Below, one piece after another: positions 50,804-59,706 of a stretch of 64,000 bases of DNA. The DNA is from Hyphomicrobiales bacterium (GTDB lineage: Bacteria > Pseudomonadota > Alphaproteobacteria > Rhizobiales > Methyloligellaceae): the NCBI GenBank assembly GCA_021775555.1, contig JAJFHP010000022.1, forward strand, positions 56,627 through 120,626, in the 5' to 3' direction. The notes under the pieces are model-generated. The model saw only the letters and a program-made list of their open reading frames with translations, was not told where the DNA came from and did no database searches. The number at the start of each line of letters is the position of its first letter. The first letter of the stretch is position 1. A program made the translations under genes and the position numbers.

Positions 50804-52093
50804 ATGGACAGAATTAAGGTCATAGGCGGTTCGCGGCTCGAAGGAACGATCCCCATCAGCGGTGCGAAGAACGCGACGTTGCCACTGATGATCGCCAGCT
50901 TGCTGACGTCCGGTACGCTCACCCTTGAAAATGTGCCCCAGCTGGCGGACGTGGTGCAGCTCGGGCGGATCCTGGGCAATCATGGCGTCGACCTTGCGAT
51001 TGCCGGAAAACGGCCGGGCCAGAGTGATGGACATTCGCAGACCTTCCGGCTCACGGCGCATGAAATCGTTGATACGCTCGCGCCTTACGAGATGGTGTCG
51101 CGTATGCGCGCCAGCTTCTGGGTGCTCGGACCGCTGGTGGCCCGCATGGGAGAAGCTAAGGTTTCTCTACCCGGCGGCTGCGCCATCGGTACGCGCCCTG
51201 TTGATCTGCATCTCGATGCCCTGCGGGCACTCGGCGCTGAGATCGAACTGGAAGGCGGTTATGTCATCGCCAACGCGCCATCGGGCCTGACGGGAGGTCG
51301 CATAACCTTTCCCAAGGTCTCTGTCGGCGCGACCCATAATGCCCTGATGGCTGCGACGCTGGCCAAGGGTGAGACCATCATCGAGAATGCCGCGCGCGAG
51401 CCCGAGGTAGGCGACGTTGCCGAGTGCCTCGTTAAAATGGGTGCCCGAATTGAGGGTATCGGAACATCAACGCTCAACATCCAGGGGGTGGATGAACTCA
51501 AGGGCGCGGTTCACAGCGTTCTGCCGGATCGGATTGAAACGGGCACCTACGCGATGGCCGTGGCGGCTACAGGTGGGGATGTCATGCTCGACAATGCCCG
51601 CGCGGACCTGCTGGAGGCAGCGCTCGATGTTCTGCGCGAAGCTGGTGTCGAGATCACCGTCACCAATTCCGGCATCCGGGTTTCGCGCAACGGCGCCGGC
51701 CTCAAGCCGATCAATGTTGAAACACAGCCCTTCCCGGGCTTCCCGACCGATCTCCAGGCGCAGCTCATGGCGCTGATGACGATCGCCGACGGCACATCCA
51801 ATATTCGGGAGACCATTTTCGAGAACCGCTTCATGCACGTGCAAGAGCTGGCACGGCTGGGTGCAGAGATCGATCTGGATGGTGACCTGGCGCGTGTTTC
51901 AGGCGTGAGAAAGCTGCATGGGGCGCAAGTCATGGCGACCGATCTTCGGGCTTCGGTTTCCCTTGTCATCGCCGGACTGGTGGCGGAAGGTGAGACCGTC
52001 ATCAACCGGGTCTACCACCTTGATAGAGGGTTTGAGCGGATCGAGGAAAAGCTCGGCCGTTGCGGCGCGCAAATCGAGCGCTTGTCATCCTGA
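50804..52093 (+). CDS. murA: UDP-N-acetylglucosamine 1-carboxyvinyltransferase
   Basis: First committed step of peptidoglycan synthesis: transfers enolpyruvate from PEP to UDP-GlcNAc; target of fosfomycin. 429 aa with the catalytic Cys in [28 protein letters not shown]-terminal [35 protein letters not shown] and the [18 protein letters not shown] and [16 protein letters not shown] segments. The ATG at 50804 fits family N-termini; the track adds 36 codons from within the preceding region. Confidence 0.97.
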   Translation: MDRIKVIGGSRLEGTIPISGAKNATLPLMIASLLTSGTLTLENVPQLADVVQLGRILGNHGVDLAIAGKRPGQSDGHSQTFRLTAHEIVDTLAPYEMVSRMRASFWVLGPLVARMGEAKVSLPGGCAIGTRPVDLHLDALRALGAEIELEGGYVIANAPSGLTGGRITFPKVSVGATHNALMAATLAKGETIIENAAREPEVGDVAECLVKMGARIEGIGTSTLNIQGVDELKGAVHSVLPDRIETGTYAMAVAATGGDVMLDNARADLLEAALDVLREAGVEITVTNSGIRVSRNGAGLKPINVETQPFPGFPTDLQAQLMALMTIADGTSNIRETIFENRFMHVQELARLGAEIDLDGDLARVSGVRKLHGAQVMATDLRASVSLVIAGLVAEGETVINRVYHLDRGFERIEEKLGRCGAQIERLSS

Positions 52094-52210
52094 ACCGCAC
52101 TATCCACACTCGTCCCCGTTGCCAGAACGCTTCTCCACCGCTATCACAGGCGCGGACCGGCGAACACGCGCCGGCTACAAGACGCCGTGAATTGAGAAAT
52201 GGTTGAAGCC

Positions 52211-52678
52211 ATGGAGCCTTTGAAACTTTTAGCACTGGATACTGAAGATCTGCAGATCATGTCCGCGCATCTTCAGGATGCGGTGCTGCGCGTTGCCGAC
52301 ATTGCCTATGTGCCGGCCGAGAAGCGTTTTGCCATGATCGCCAACCGGTTTGATTGGGAAGGCGTCAGCGATGACAAGGGCTCATCGAAAGAAGGTTTTC
52401 AGCGCCGCCGTTCCGCGTTTCGGTTTGACCGGGTGCTGGGCGTGCAAATCCAGGGCGTTGAACAAAATGCAAAAGACGCCGTGCTGGAATTGCTGGCGGT
52501 GCAGTTCGAGGAAACCGATAAGCCCGAGGGTCATGTGACGCTGACCTTCGCCGGTGATGGTGCGATCCGGCTCCATGTTGAGTGCATCGAAGCGGAATTG
52601 AGGGATCTCGGTCCGGTGTGGAAAACCAAGCTCAAGCCCGAACATGCAGACGACGGCGACCAGGCCGCCGGAACTTGA
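52211..52678 (+). CDS. DUF2948 family protein
   Basis: 155 aa, alphaproteobacterial family of unknown function, usually between murA and hisD as here. Conserved parts: PLKLLALDTEDLQIMSAHLQDAVLRVADIAYVPAEKRFAMIANRFDWE, RRRSAFRFDRVLGVQ and LTFAGDGAIRLHVECIEAELRDLGPVWKT. The start MEPLKL at 52211 has GAAG upstream, and the ATG at 52199 is an alternative. Probably transcribed with hisD, 18 bases downstream. Confidence 0.92.
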   Translation: MEPLKLLALDTEDLQIMSAHLQDAVLRVADIAYVPAEKRFAMIANRFDWEGVSDDKGSSKEGFQRRRSAFRFDRVLGVQIQGVEQNAKDAVLELLAVQFEETDKPEGHVTLTFAGDGAIRLHVECIEAELRDLGPVWKTKLKPEHADDGDQAAGT

Positions 52679-52696
52679 CGCACAAGGAATACCCCC

Positions 52697-53995
52697 ATGG
52701 TCATGCTGCTGGACAGCACTGCTGGCGATTTCGAGGAACGCTTCTCCGAATTACTGGCGGCCAAGCGCGAGGTCTCTGAAGACGTAGACGCCGCCGTGCG
52801 CGTCATTATTGATGATGTGCGTGAGAGCGGTGACGAGGCCCTGGTTGAACTGACAAAGCGTTTCGATCATATGGATTTAAGCGAAAGCGGGATCGCTGTC
52901 AGCGTGGCCGAAATCGACGCGGCGATGGCGAAGGTCGATACTGATACCTACAAGGCGCTCGAATTCGCCCATGATCGCATTGTTGCCCACCATCAGCGCC
53001 AGGTGCCTGCCGACGATCTCTATCAGGATGCATCCGGTGCGATGCTGGGACATCGCTGGACGGCGGTTGAGGCGGCGGGGCTGTATGTGCCCGGCGGCAC
53101 AGCGAGTTACCCCAGTTCCGTTTTGATGAACGCCGTGCCTGCCAGGGTGGCCGGCGTGGCGCGTATCGCCATGGTGGTGCCGACGCCAAGTGGCGAAGTG
53201 AACCCGCTGGTGTTTGCCGCGGCCCGCCTGGCCGGTGTTGAGGAAATTTACCGGATAGGCGGGGCGCAGGCGGTGGCAGCCCTTGCATATGGCACGCAAA
53301 CCATTGCACCGGTGTCCGTGATCGTGGGCCCCGGCAATGCCTATGTGGCAGCCGCAAAACGCCAGGTGTTCGGCGCCGTCGGCATCGACATGATCGCCGG
53401 GCCATCTGAGGTTCTGGTGGTGGCGGATGCGGAAAATGATCCGGACTGGATCGCCGCTGATTTGCTGGCGCAGGCAGAGCATGACACCTCCGCGCAATCA
53501 ATCCTGATTACCGATAGTGCCGGCTTTGGCGAGGCTGTAGCCAATGCGGTTCAGCGTCAGCTCGGGCAGTTGCCGCGTGGTGAAATAGCTGGTGAAAGCT
53601 GGCGACAATTCGGCGCGATCATTGTGGTAAAATCACTCGATGAAGCGCCGCCGCTTATTGACCTCGTGGCGCCGGAGCATCTCGAAATCGCTACCGGCGA
53701 TCCCGAAGCGCTGATGGACAAAATCCGCAATGCCGGAGCCATTTTCCTGGGGCGCTACTCGCCTGAAGCGATTGGCGACTATGTGGCCGGGTCGAACCAC
53801 GTCCTGCCGACTGCGCGCAGCGCACGGTTTTCTTCAGGCCTTGGTGTTCTCGATTTTATGAAACGTTCCTCGATCCTGAAGCTCGGCCCTGACAGCCTCG
53901 CTGCCCTGGCCCCGAGCGCCATGGCCCTGGCGAAGGCGGAAGGGCTTGATGCGCATGCCCGTTCGGTGTCCATCCGCCTCAACAAGGAGCGCTGA
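52697..53995 (+). CDS. hisD: Histidinol dehydrogenase
   Basis: Last two steps of histidine synthesis: oxidises L-histidinol to L-histidine using two NAD+ and Zn2+. 432 aa; AGLYVPGGTASYPSSVLMNAVPA, IYRIGGAQAVAALAYGTQTIAPV, IVGPGNAYVAAAKRQVFGAVGIDMIAGPSEVLVVAD, QAEHD for catalytic/zinc positions, and APEHLEIATGDPEALMDKIRNAGAIFLGRYSPEAIGDY near the C-terminus with GSNHVLPT and zinc-binding H. Confidence 0.97.
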   Translation: MVMLLDSTAGDFEERFSELLAAKREVSEDVDAAVRVIIDDVRESGDEALVELTKRFDHMDLSESGIAVSVAEIDAAMAKVDTDTYKALEFAHDRIVAHHQRQVPADDLYQDASGAMLGHRWTAVEAAGLYVPGGTASYPSSVLMNAVPARVAGVARIAMVVPTPSGEVNPLVFAAARLAGVEEIYRIGGAQAVAALAYGTQTIAPVSVIVGPGNAYVAAAKRQVFGAVGIDMIAGPSEVLVVADAENDPDWIAADLLAQAEHDTSAQSILITDSAGFGEAVANAVQRQLGQLPRGEIAGESWRQFGAIIVVKSLDEAPPLIDLVAPEHLEIATGDPEALMDKIRNAGAIFLGRYSPEAIGDYVAGSNHVLPTARSARFSSGLGVLDFMKRSSILKLGPDSLAALAPSAMALAKAEGLDAHARSVSIRLNKER

Positions 53996-54032
53996 GGGAT
54001 GGCGTTATCACTGGCCGGTACGGGGTGGCGCC

Positions 54033-54527
54033 ATGACCAAGGGCGCTGACACACCAGAAGAAATCTCGCGTCTTGTTGAGATTACGCTCGACGACAAGTC
54101 GGTTGGGCACACCACGTCCGATATCGAGCATGAGCGCAAGGTCGCCATATTCGATCTGCTTGAAGAAAATGTTTTCGCGCTGGAAGGCCGCGAGGAGGGG
54201 CCTTACAGCGTGCGTTTGTCCATAGCGGAAAACCGGCTTGTGTTCGCCGTGGGTGATGCAGAACAAAAACCAATCACCAGTTTCATGCTTTCTCTTTCGC
54301 CTTTCCGCAAGCTGGTGAAGGACTATTTTCTCGTTTGCGAGAGCTATTACGACGCCATCAAAACCGCGCCACCGAGCCGCATCGAGGCGCTCGACATGGG
54401 TCGGCGCGGGCTGCACAATGAAGGCAGCCAGCTGCTGATGCAGCGGCTTGAAGGCAAAATCACGACCGACTTCGATACGGCGCGCCGTCTGTTCACACTG
54501 ATTTGCGCGCTGCATTGGAAGGGTTAG
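54033..54527 (+). CDS. UPF0262 family protein
   Basis: 164 aa of the alphaproteobacterial UPF0262 family, always near hisD. Conserved: ISRLVEITLDDKSVGHTTSDIEHERKVAIFDLLEENVF, GPYSVRLSIAENRLVFAV, LSLSPFRKLVKDYFLVCESYYDAIK...IEALDMGRRGLHNEGS. Start at 54033 gives the family N-terminus; the track start lies in hisD. Function unknown; it is three bases from the phosphatase gene. Confidence 0.93.
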   Translation: MTKGADTPEEISRLVEITLDDKSVGHTTSDIEHERKVAIFDLLEENVFALEGREEGPYSVRLSIAENRLVFAVGDAEQKPITSFMLSLSPFRKLVKDYFLVCESYYDAIKTAPPSRIEALDMGRRGLHNEGSQLLMQRLEGKITTDFDTARRLFTLICALHWKG

Positions 54528-54530
54528 AAA

Positions 54531-54989
54531 GTGGCGGCGCTCAAATCTGCCGAATTGCCGGGCGCGGTGCTTTTCGCATGCAATATGAATGCAATCCGCT
54601 CGCCTATGGCGTCGGCACTCATGCGGCATCTGACGAATATGAAGGTCTACGCCAAATCGGCAGGGGTGCGGTCCGGGGAGAACGACCCATTCGCTGTTTC
54701 GATCATGGAAGAGATCGGCATCGATATTTCGGCCCACGAGCCGATCAGGCTTTCGGAGTTGCACGACACCTCGTTTGATATGATCGTTACACTTACACCC
54801 GAAGCGCATCACCAGGCTTTGGAATTGACGCGGACCATGGCAGTGGATGTGGAATATTGGCCGACACTTGATCCCTCACTGGCCAGCGGCAGCCGGGACC
54901 AGATCATGGGCGAGTACCGAGCCTGCCGGGACCAGTTGATGCAGCGGATCAAGACGCGTTTCGCCCTGTCAGGCGGACCGGTGGTCTGA
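54531..54989 (+). CDS. Low-molecular-weight phosphotyrosine phosphatase-like protein
   Basis: 152 aa with the P-loop C-x5-R in FACNMNAIRSPMASALMRHL and a DP-loop-like WPTLDPSL. It looks like the LMW-PTP/arsenate-reductase fold, in the alphaproteobacterial set next to UPF0262. A GTG start (54531) is used, three bases after the UPF0262 stop. Either a phosphatase or an arsenate-reductase-like enzyme is possible; without the distal Cys pair, the phosphatase reading is better. Confidence 0.85.
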   Translation: MAALKSAELPGAVLFACNMNAIRSPMASALMRHLTNMKVYAKSAGVRSGENDPFAVSIMEEIGIDISAHEPIRLSELHDTSFDMIVTLTPEAHHQALELTRTMAVDVEYWPTLDPSLASGSRDQIMGEYRACRDQLMQRIKTRFALSGGPVV

Positions 54990-55088
54990 GCATCATGAAA
55001 CAAGTGTCACTAGAGACGCGCAATAACCTTGATTTTGCACCGTTCCGCGCCCATTGTCGCGCCGGCAAGTCTCAAGGAAGGGAGATAT

Positions 55089-55307
55089 ATGGCAAAGGAA
55101 GAACTACTGGAGTTTCCGGGCTTGGTAACCGAACTGCTGCCCAATGCGACGTTCCGGGTTAAACTCGAGAACGAGCATGAAATTATCGCTCACACCGCTG
55201 GACGTATGCGCAAGAACCGGATTCGCGTCCTTGCGGGCGACAAGGTTCTGGTCGAAATGACACCCTATGATCTCACCAAAGGCCGCATTACTTACCGCTT
55301 CAAGTAA
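55089..55307 (+). CDS. infA: Translation initiation factor IF-1
   Basis: 72-residue OB-fold factor that binds the 30S A site and aids initiation. [72 protein letters not shown] is the complete family sequence form in shortened quotes. AAGGAAGGAGAT gives a strong ribosome-binding site before the ATG at 55089; the track ORF starts upstream. Confidence 0.98.
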   Translation: MAKEELLEFPGLVTELLPNATFRVKLENEHEIIAHTAGRMRKNRIRVLAGDKVLVEMTPYDLTKGRITYRFK

Positions 55308-55371
55308 GGCTTTCTCGCGTGGCGCGAAGCCTAAGCGCGGCGCGAAAGCGTCTTCGCGCAAGGGCAAACGC

Positions 55372-56013
55372 GTGGCGCCGGGACGCCCGAAGCTTGTTCT
55401 GGCCAGCGCCTCGCCCCGCCGGCTCGCTTTGTTGCAGCAGGCGGGTATCGAGCCTGATTATCTGCGCCCGGCGAGTATCGATGAAACACCGAAGAAGGGT
55501 GAAGTGCCGCGTACGCTGGTGCGCCGGCTTGCCCGCGCCAAGGCTGAAGCCGCTTACGGCCTGGTGAACAGCGATGAACAATTGCGCGGCTCCTTCATTC
55601 TCGCCGCCGATACCACAGTGGCTGTCGGGCGCAGGGTGATTGCCAAAACGGACAGCCTGGATGAGGCGGCGGCAGGGCTCCAGTTGGTATCAGGACGCTC
55701 GCACCGTGTTCATACGGGGGTCTGCCTGGTGCTGCCCACGGGTGAGCTGCGCCAGTTCGTGGTGGAGACGCGGGTGCGCATGAAACGGCTGAGCAATGAT
55801 GAAATCGAGAGTTACCTGGCATCGGGAGAATGGCGTGGCAAGGCCGGTGCTTACGCAATCCAGGGTATCGCGGGGGCTTTCGTGCACAAGCTTGTCGGTT
55901 CCTACACCAACGTGGTGGGCCTGCCGCTGACGGAAGTTGTGAACCTGCTGAGAGGCGAAGGTTTTCCCATCTATTTCAACTGGCTGAATTCGGCCGAAGT
56001 GGACGAAACATGA
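55372..56013 (+). CDS. maf: Maf family nucleotide pyrophosphatase
   Basis: About 213 residues. Family markers: [19 protein letters not shown], the catalytic Asp in [27 protein letters not shown], and the [35 protein letters not shown] stretch. Maf hydrolyses non-canonical dTTP/UTP-type nucleotides and limits septum defects. The start is uncertain: the track uses 55267 inside infA with an extra basic stretch; the GTG at 55372 gives a typical length. Overlaps yacG by four bases (ATGA). Confidence 0.9.
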   Translation: MAPGRPKLVLASASPRRLALLQQAGIEPDYLRPASIDETPKKGEVPRTLVRRLARAKAEAAYGLVNSDEQLRGSFILAADTTVAVGRRVIAKTDSLDEAAAGLQLVSGRSHRVHTGVCLVLPTGELRQFVVETRVRMKRLSNDEIESYLASGEWRGKAGAYAIQGIAGAFVHKLVGSYTNVVGLPLTEVVNLLRGEGFPIYFNWLNSAEVDET

Positions 56014-56237
56014 AACCGGTGGACAAGGGCCCGGGCGGGGGTAGCATCGGTGGCGGGCCCAATAAGAAGAACGGCAAGTCCAAATGCGCGCTTTGTGATA
56101 AGCCGGTGGTGGAGAAATACTCGCCCTTTTGCTCAAAGCATTGTGCGGACGTTGATCTTGGCCGCTGGCTCAAGGGTCAATATGCGGTCCCTGCGACGCT
56201 TGGCGGGGCTGAGGGAACGGCAGAAGACGAAGAATGA
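56010..56237 (+). CDS. yacG: DNA gyrase inhibitor YacG (zinc ribbon)
   Basis: 75-residue protein with the four-Cys zinc ribbon [20 protein letters not shown] and [10 protein letters not shown] as in YacG. In E. coli it binds the gyrase subunit GyrB and inhibits it. The extra Gly-rich N-terminus ([17 protein letters not shown]) is usual in alphaproteobacteria. ATG overlaps the maf stop. tRNA-Phe follows 160 bases later. Confidence 0.9.
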   Translation: MKPVDKGPGGGSIGGGPNKKNGKSKCALCDKPVVEKYSPFCSKHCADVDLGRWLKGQYAVPATLGGAEGTAEDEE

Positions 56238-56396
56238 AAGGGCCTGAAAAATTATTAGTATTTATGCCGGTAATGAGTGCCAAATCGGCGACTCGACACA
56301 CCTTGAACGATTGCTTATAAGCCAAGCCGTCTTGACCGGTTTGCGGGGAAATTGGCTTCAGCCGATATGCCTTGAGAGACAAACGCAGAGCGGTGT

Positions 56397-56472
<76 letters not shown>

Positions 56473-56860
56473 TTAATTTATATGAAAAATCAATATTTTA
56501 ACCTCTTTCGAAGCGGCCTTGCGGAACCGTTGAAGTGCTCAACCAATTTAGGGAATGTCCGCTTTACCCTTGTGACCTCAACCGGTCGTAGTCATCCTGC
56601 GTCAACTCGATGGACTTGGCTACTGCCTTAGACAACCAGTGGTCGTGCGTGCCGGTCGGCAGAATGAGTTAAGTTGTTGACCGGTCCTGACAGGGTTCTG
56701 GTGATCTCGGCGGTTTATGTTGTGCTGGGTGACGACGGTCGCGCTTGTACTATTGACTTCCATCAAATCACACCGACGCATTCCGGGTTACAAACGAGCA
56801 TTATCATTATTTTGGCCCGATGCGATGTGGGCGAAATGTGATGTCCTGAAAGGACCAAAG
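56473..56860. other. Intergenic region after tRNA-Phe, no gene recognised
   Basis: About 390 bases. It marks the change from core to accessory DNA. No tRNA-end duplication or integrase. Track ORF 56717 extends into the HPF fragment without family resemblance upstream. Confidence 0.4.
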
Positions 56861-57066
56861 ATGCTTATCGAGATCAGCACGGACAGCAACATAAACGGGA
56901 GTGATACCGTTACAAACCACATTAAAGAATTTGTGCAGAATACACTTGGCCATTTCGCCGACCGGATCACAAGGATTGAAGTCCACCTAAGTGACGCAAA
57001 CGCCGACAAGAGCGGTCAAGATGATAAACACTGCATGATCGAAGCCCGACTCGAGGGACGACAACC
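56861..57066 (+). pseudogene. 3'-truncated HPF/RaiA ribosome-associated protein gene
   Basis: Start AAAGGACCAAAG-ATG, then MLIEISTDSNINGSDTVTNHIKEFVQNTLGHFADRITRIEVHLSDANADKSGQDDKHCMIEARLEGRQP, close to the first 65-70 residues of HPF/RaiA family proteins (usually about 110-120). After GRQP the frame reads unrelated residues (YTPWRSFRSAM), exactly where the antisense antitoxin-like gene begins. The 3' part, with the second half of the fold, was lost by a junction near 57066, so the product would be a fragment. HPF normally hibernates ribosomes. Confidence 0.75.
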
Positions 57067-57276
57067 CTATACGCCATGGCGCTCTTTTAGATCAGCAATG
57101 ACCTCCTCGGCAGGTATCCCCTGTCCTGCGTCGAGCTCCGCCTCGGCGCGTTTAAGCTGGTCATTGAGTTTTCGGTGCCGCGCTGCGGTATCGAGCATCG
57201 ATTGACCGATGCTCTCTTGCGTGGTTTCAGGCAGCGAGCGGATCAGCGTAACGGCTTTATCGAACGTCTTGGTCAT
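57067..57276 (-). CDS. Orphan antitoxin-like small protein
   Basis: 69 residues (MTKTFDKAVTLIRSLPETTQESIGQSMLDTAARHRKLNDQLKRAEAELDAGQGIPAEEVIADLKERHGV): short basic N-terminus and a helical tail ending in ExVIADLKERHG, as in ParD-like/addiction module antitoxins. Its natural toxin would follow on the same strand, but the HPF fragment junction replaces it. The ATG at 57276 has no strong ribosome-binding site seen. Function inferred from looks. Confidence 0.55.
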   Translation of the reverse strand: MTKTFDKAVTLIRSLPETTQESIGQSMLDTAARHRKLNDQLKRAEAELDAGQGIPAEEVIADLKERHGV

Positions 57277-57465
57277 GATGCAGCTAGTCTAGCATGGTGA
57301 GCGAAATTTGCATCCTCTCCTGCCCAGGTCGGAGTTGGCAATTTCTGGTTTGCGCTCCAAAACAGTCGCTCTGTGGTCGTCATTATTATTGTCCAAGTCG
57401 GAAGAATTCATACTCCGTATGGTAGCAAGAGGCAGAGCGATAACGCGTGCTGGTTATCCACATTT

Positions 57466-57975
57466 TTAATTTCGGCTAAAATAATCATCTACCTTTATTT
57501 TAGCTATATTATATAGATATTTGTCCCCCTCAGATAATACCTCAAGGAGTGCGCGCATTTCTTCCATAAATATCATCGCAAAATGAGGATCATTACATAC
57601 GATTGTTTTTGCGTTATCGATTAAATCGGCAAGTTTTATTGTTTTTGCAGCTGGGCTAGCTGCTCTAATATGCTCTCGATCAATTTCCTTTCGAACAGAC
57701 CTATTACCATCTGAAGGCTTTGATATATCTGTCAATTCCAAAACAAGTTGCGCTACGCGTTCTCCAAATTGGAATTCGATGTCTTCCATATTAGTGTTTG
57801 TGTCCTCTAAAACATCGTGCAGCAACGCAGCAACTATGGTATGCAAATCTTCGGTAACTGTTGAAACCAATTTGGCAACAGTTATTGGGTGAGTCATGTA
57901 TGGTTCGTCAGTGTACTTTCGTTGTTGCCCCATATGGGCCTTTGCCGCAAAGATTTTTGCTTTTTCAAGGTCCAT
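57466..57975 (-). CDS. HD-domain protein, small alarmone hydrolase-like
   Basis: 169 residues, HD phosphohydrolase fold: AKAHMGQQRKYTDEPYMTHPITVAKLVSTV (first His), AALLHDVLEDTNTNMEDIEFQFG (HD pair with ED), and IKLADLIDNAKTI (final D). This is the pattern of SpoT-like (p)ppGpp hydrolases (MESH1/SAH). A GGAG ribosome-binding site precedes the ATG. It is AT-rich and stands in the accessory region; there is no synthetase nearby. Substrate could be (p)ppGpp, or another nucleotide in phage defence. Confidence 0.8.
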   Translation of the reverse strand: MDLEKAKIFAAKAHMGQQRKYTDEPYMTHPITVAKLVSTVTEDLHTIVAALLHDVLEDTNTNMEDIEFQFGERVAQLVLELTDISKPSDGNRSVRKEIDREHIRAASPAAKTIKLADLIDNAKTIVCNDPHFAMIFMEEMRALLEVLSEGDKYLYNIAKIKVDDYFSRN

Positions 57976-58073
57976 CGCGATGACTCCAGGACAGTCGCTC
58001 TCTATTTCAATTGCTCTACCCGCAAACCCATCCCTAAGCGTTTAAAATCTACCTAACAACAAGTTAAAACTCA

Positions 58074-58706
58074 ATGTCCCAACAAAACAACCGAATACCT
58101 GTAGACATGACGGTTGAAGATGTGAAGGCCTATCTTTCGCAAACTGAATATAATGCAGCGAGAGCAAAAATAACAGAGGCCGAGGATACACTTGAAGAAG
58201 TGAAAACAATTATCACCAAGACACTCATATTAAATAATGATGGAATTCTTCTGACCGGTGCAATTGAATATGCGGCTTTTCGCGTGGAAACATTATCATT
58301 GATATTTGAATTGGCTAGCAGGCAGTTCAGAAAATCTGCAAAAGATGGGGAAGGCGCATATGATGACTTTTTAAGAAATTTAGGCGTTGAGGTGGGTTTT
58401 ACATTTGCTCGCGATATGTTGAATCGATTGGAGGAGAATAAACTATTTACTCGTTTGAATACTGTTTCTGATTTTATTAGGCTGTGGATGCTGTATGAAA
58501 ATGATACAGGCGCAGGGTATACAACATTAAGAGGATCTGATGATGAAAAGTTTGTTATACAGATAAATGGTAATCCTCTTAGGAAAAATGAAAGCATCCC
58601 CCATCGCCATTGTGGTTTTTATAAGTATTATATCCGAAGTCTTCTTAATGAGTTGATGGGATCTAGGGCGAGAATACTTAGTAAAAAATTAGATATCCCT
58701 TTTTCT
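58074..58706 (+). pseudogene. 5' half of an AT-rich hypothetical gene interrupted by an IS1-like element
   Basis: The ORF (216 aa in the track) continues 6 codons into the element and stops. Excising the element and one copy of the 8-bp duplication joins codon TCT (58704-58706) in frame to GCT (62319). The restored protein is 447 aa (211 + 236), AT-rich and of unknown family. N-terminal half contains helical stretches (KITEAEDTLEEVKTIITKTLIL, FRVETLSLIFELASRQF). It could be an accessory or defence gene that was inactivated. Confidence 0.85.
58699..58706. repeat. Left copy of 8-bp target-site duplication (CTTTTTCT)
   Basis: CTTTTTCT directly before the left terminal repeat; the same eight bases at 62311-62318 follow the right one. 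Confidence 0.95.
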
Positions 58707-58727
58707 GGTAGTGTCTCAGTTTGAAAT
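58707..58727 (+). repeat. Left terminal inverted repeat of the element
   Basis: Starts GGTAGTGTCTCAGTTTGAAA; 21 bases with a perfect inverse at 62290-62310. Confidence 0.97.
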
Positions 58728-58737
58728 ATCTCGTGTG

Positions 58738-59421
58738 TCAGATGCCTGGCCAAAGGTCCGCGATGTTATGGCATTCGGCTTCAATATCTTTCAGCCGCTG
58801 CTTCGTCGCTTTGACGCCTGGAAACACAGTTCCGGAAGCAACGTCGATGACTTGGCAGAGCGCGGGGTTTACCACGTCATCAGCTCCAGCTAGATGTAGC
58901 CTGCAATATTCGTTCATTGCCGCCGACACATAACCAGCGGACTCCTTCGTATGGGGGTGCGTCTTGGAAAAATGAAGCTTCCATGCCCCGACATAAGATT
59001 TGTTCTTTACCGTCGAACGCAAAACTATTTCGGGGCGCACAGAAACCGCGACGTTGAATAAAGTCAGTTTGGGCGGACTGTGTACGCCCATTTCCGGGTC
59101 GGCTCCCGAGATGTCGATGTCGTCGAGCATTATATTGAAGCGCTCAAGGGAATCGATATTCGAGTTGATGCGCCGGGCTGTTCCAATTTTTTCTGGCGTC
59201 AACTGTTCCAGGGCGTGAAGCACATTGTCCAGTGGGGATGTATCAATCGCGCCTCCAGCAATGTAGGACGTGACTGCTTCCGTCGCCTCGCGGTAGTACA
59301 TTCCGGGGTTAAAATCTTCATCGGGGTATTTCCGGTCGCGCAGTATCTTGCGCTGCCGGGCACCCCTGCTGATGATGTATTCGCCAAGCTTGTTGACCGA
59401 AATTGACGGTTTGTTAACCAT
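58738..59421 (-). CDS. Hypothetical passenger protein of the element, 227 aa
   Basis: 227 aa; ATG at 59421 with no strong ribosome-binding site noted. MVNKPSISVNKLGEYIISRGARQRKILRDRKYPDEDFNPGMYYREATEAV... is a soluble protein with no recognised family; the N-terminus looks basic and helical (NKLGEYIISRGARQRKILRDRKYP), which is compatible with DNA binding. It ends only 11 bases from the left terminal repeat. It is divergent from the 82-aa gene by 31 bases. Confidence 0.75.
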   Translation of the reverse strand: MVNKPSISVNKLGEYIISRGARQRKILRDRKYPDEDFNPGMYYREATEAVTSYIAGGAIDTSPLDNVLHALEQLTPEKIGTARRINSNIDSLERFNIMLDDIDISGADPEMGVHSPPKLTLFNVAVSVRPEIVLRSTVKNKSYVGAWKLHFSKTHPHTKESAGYVSAAMNEYCRLHLAGADDVVNPALCQVIDVASGTVFPGVKATKQRLKDIEAECHNIADLWPGI

Positions 59422-59452
59422 AGAATTGAATCCTCAAACAGGGAGACGAATC

Positions 59453-59701
59453 ATGACCTTTCAAGTTGTAGCTACTTTATCTAATAAAGAAAGTTTCTGC
59501 ATCGGTGAGATTACTGATCAGGAAGCTGAAATAGCTCGGCAGGATAACCCAGCTTTCGATGGGTATGGTCTTTATCTCCTAGCTGTGGATAACCAGTCTC
59601 CAAGGTCACCCGGCAGAGTGCTTGCTAAATTCGCTTCGGAGGATGCTGCAAAAAGCCTAGCGCAATTCTTCCGCATTCGCGGGGCGCTGGAGGCCGCATA
59701 G
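59453..59701 (+). CDS. Hypothetical passenger protein, 82 aa
   Basis: 82 residues (MTFQVVATLSNKESFCIGEITDQEAEIARQDNPAFDGYGLYLLAVD...), mixed alpha/beta, unknown family. GGGAG six bases before the ATG. Its 3' end is six bases from the transposase stop (convergent). Confidence 0.7.
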   Translation: MTFQVVATLSNKESFCIGEITDQEAEIARQDNPAFDGYGLYLLAVDNQSPRSPGRVLAKFASEDAAKSLAQFFRIRGALEAA

Positions 59702-59706
59702 CGCTA

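Noticed and set aside
57360-58000. ACAGTCGCTCT repeated on both sides of the HD gene
   Set aside because: Only 11 bases, with no target duplication or inverted termini; not enough to call a mobile unit.
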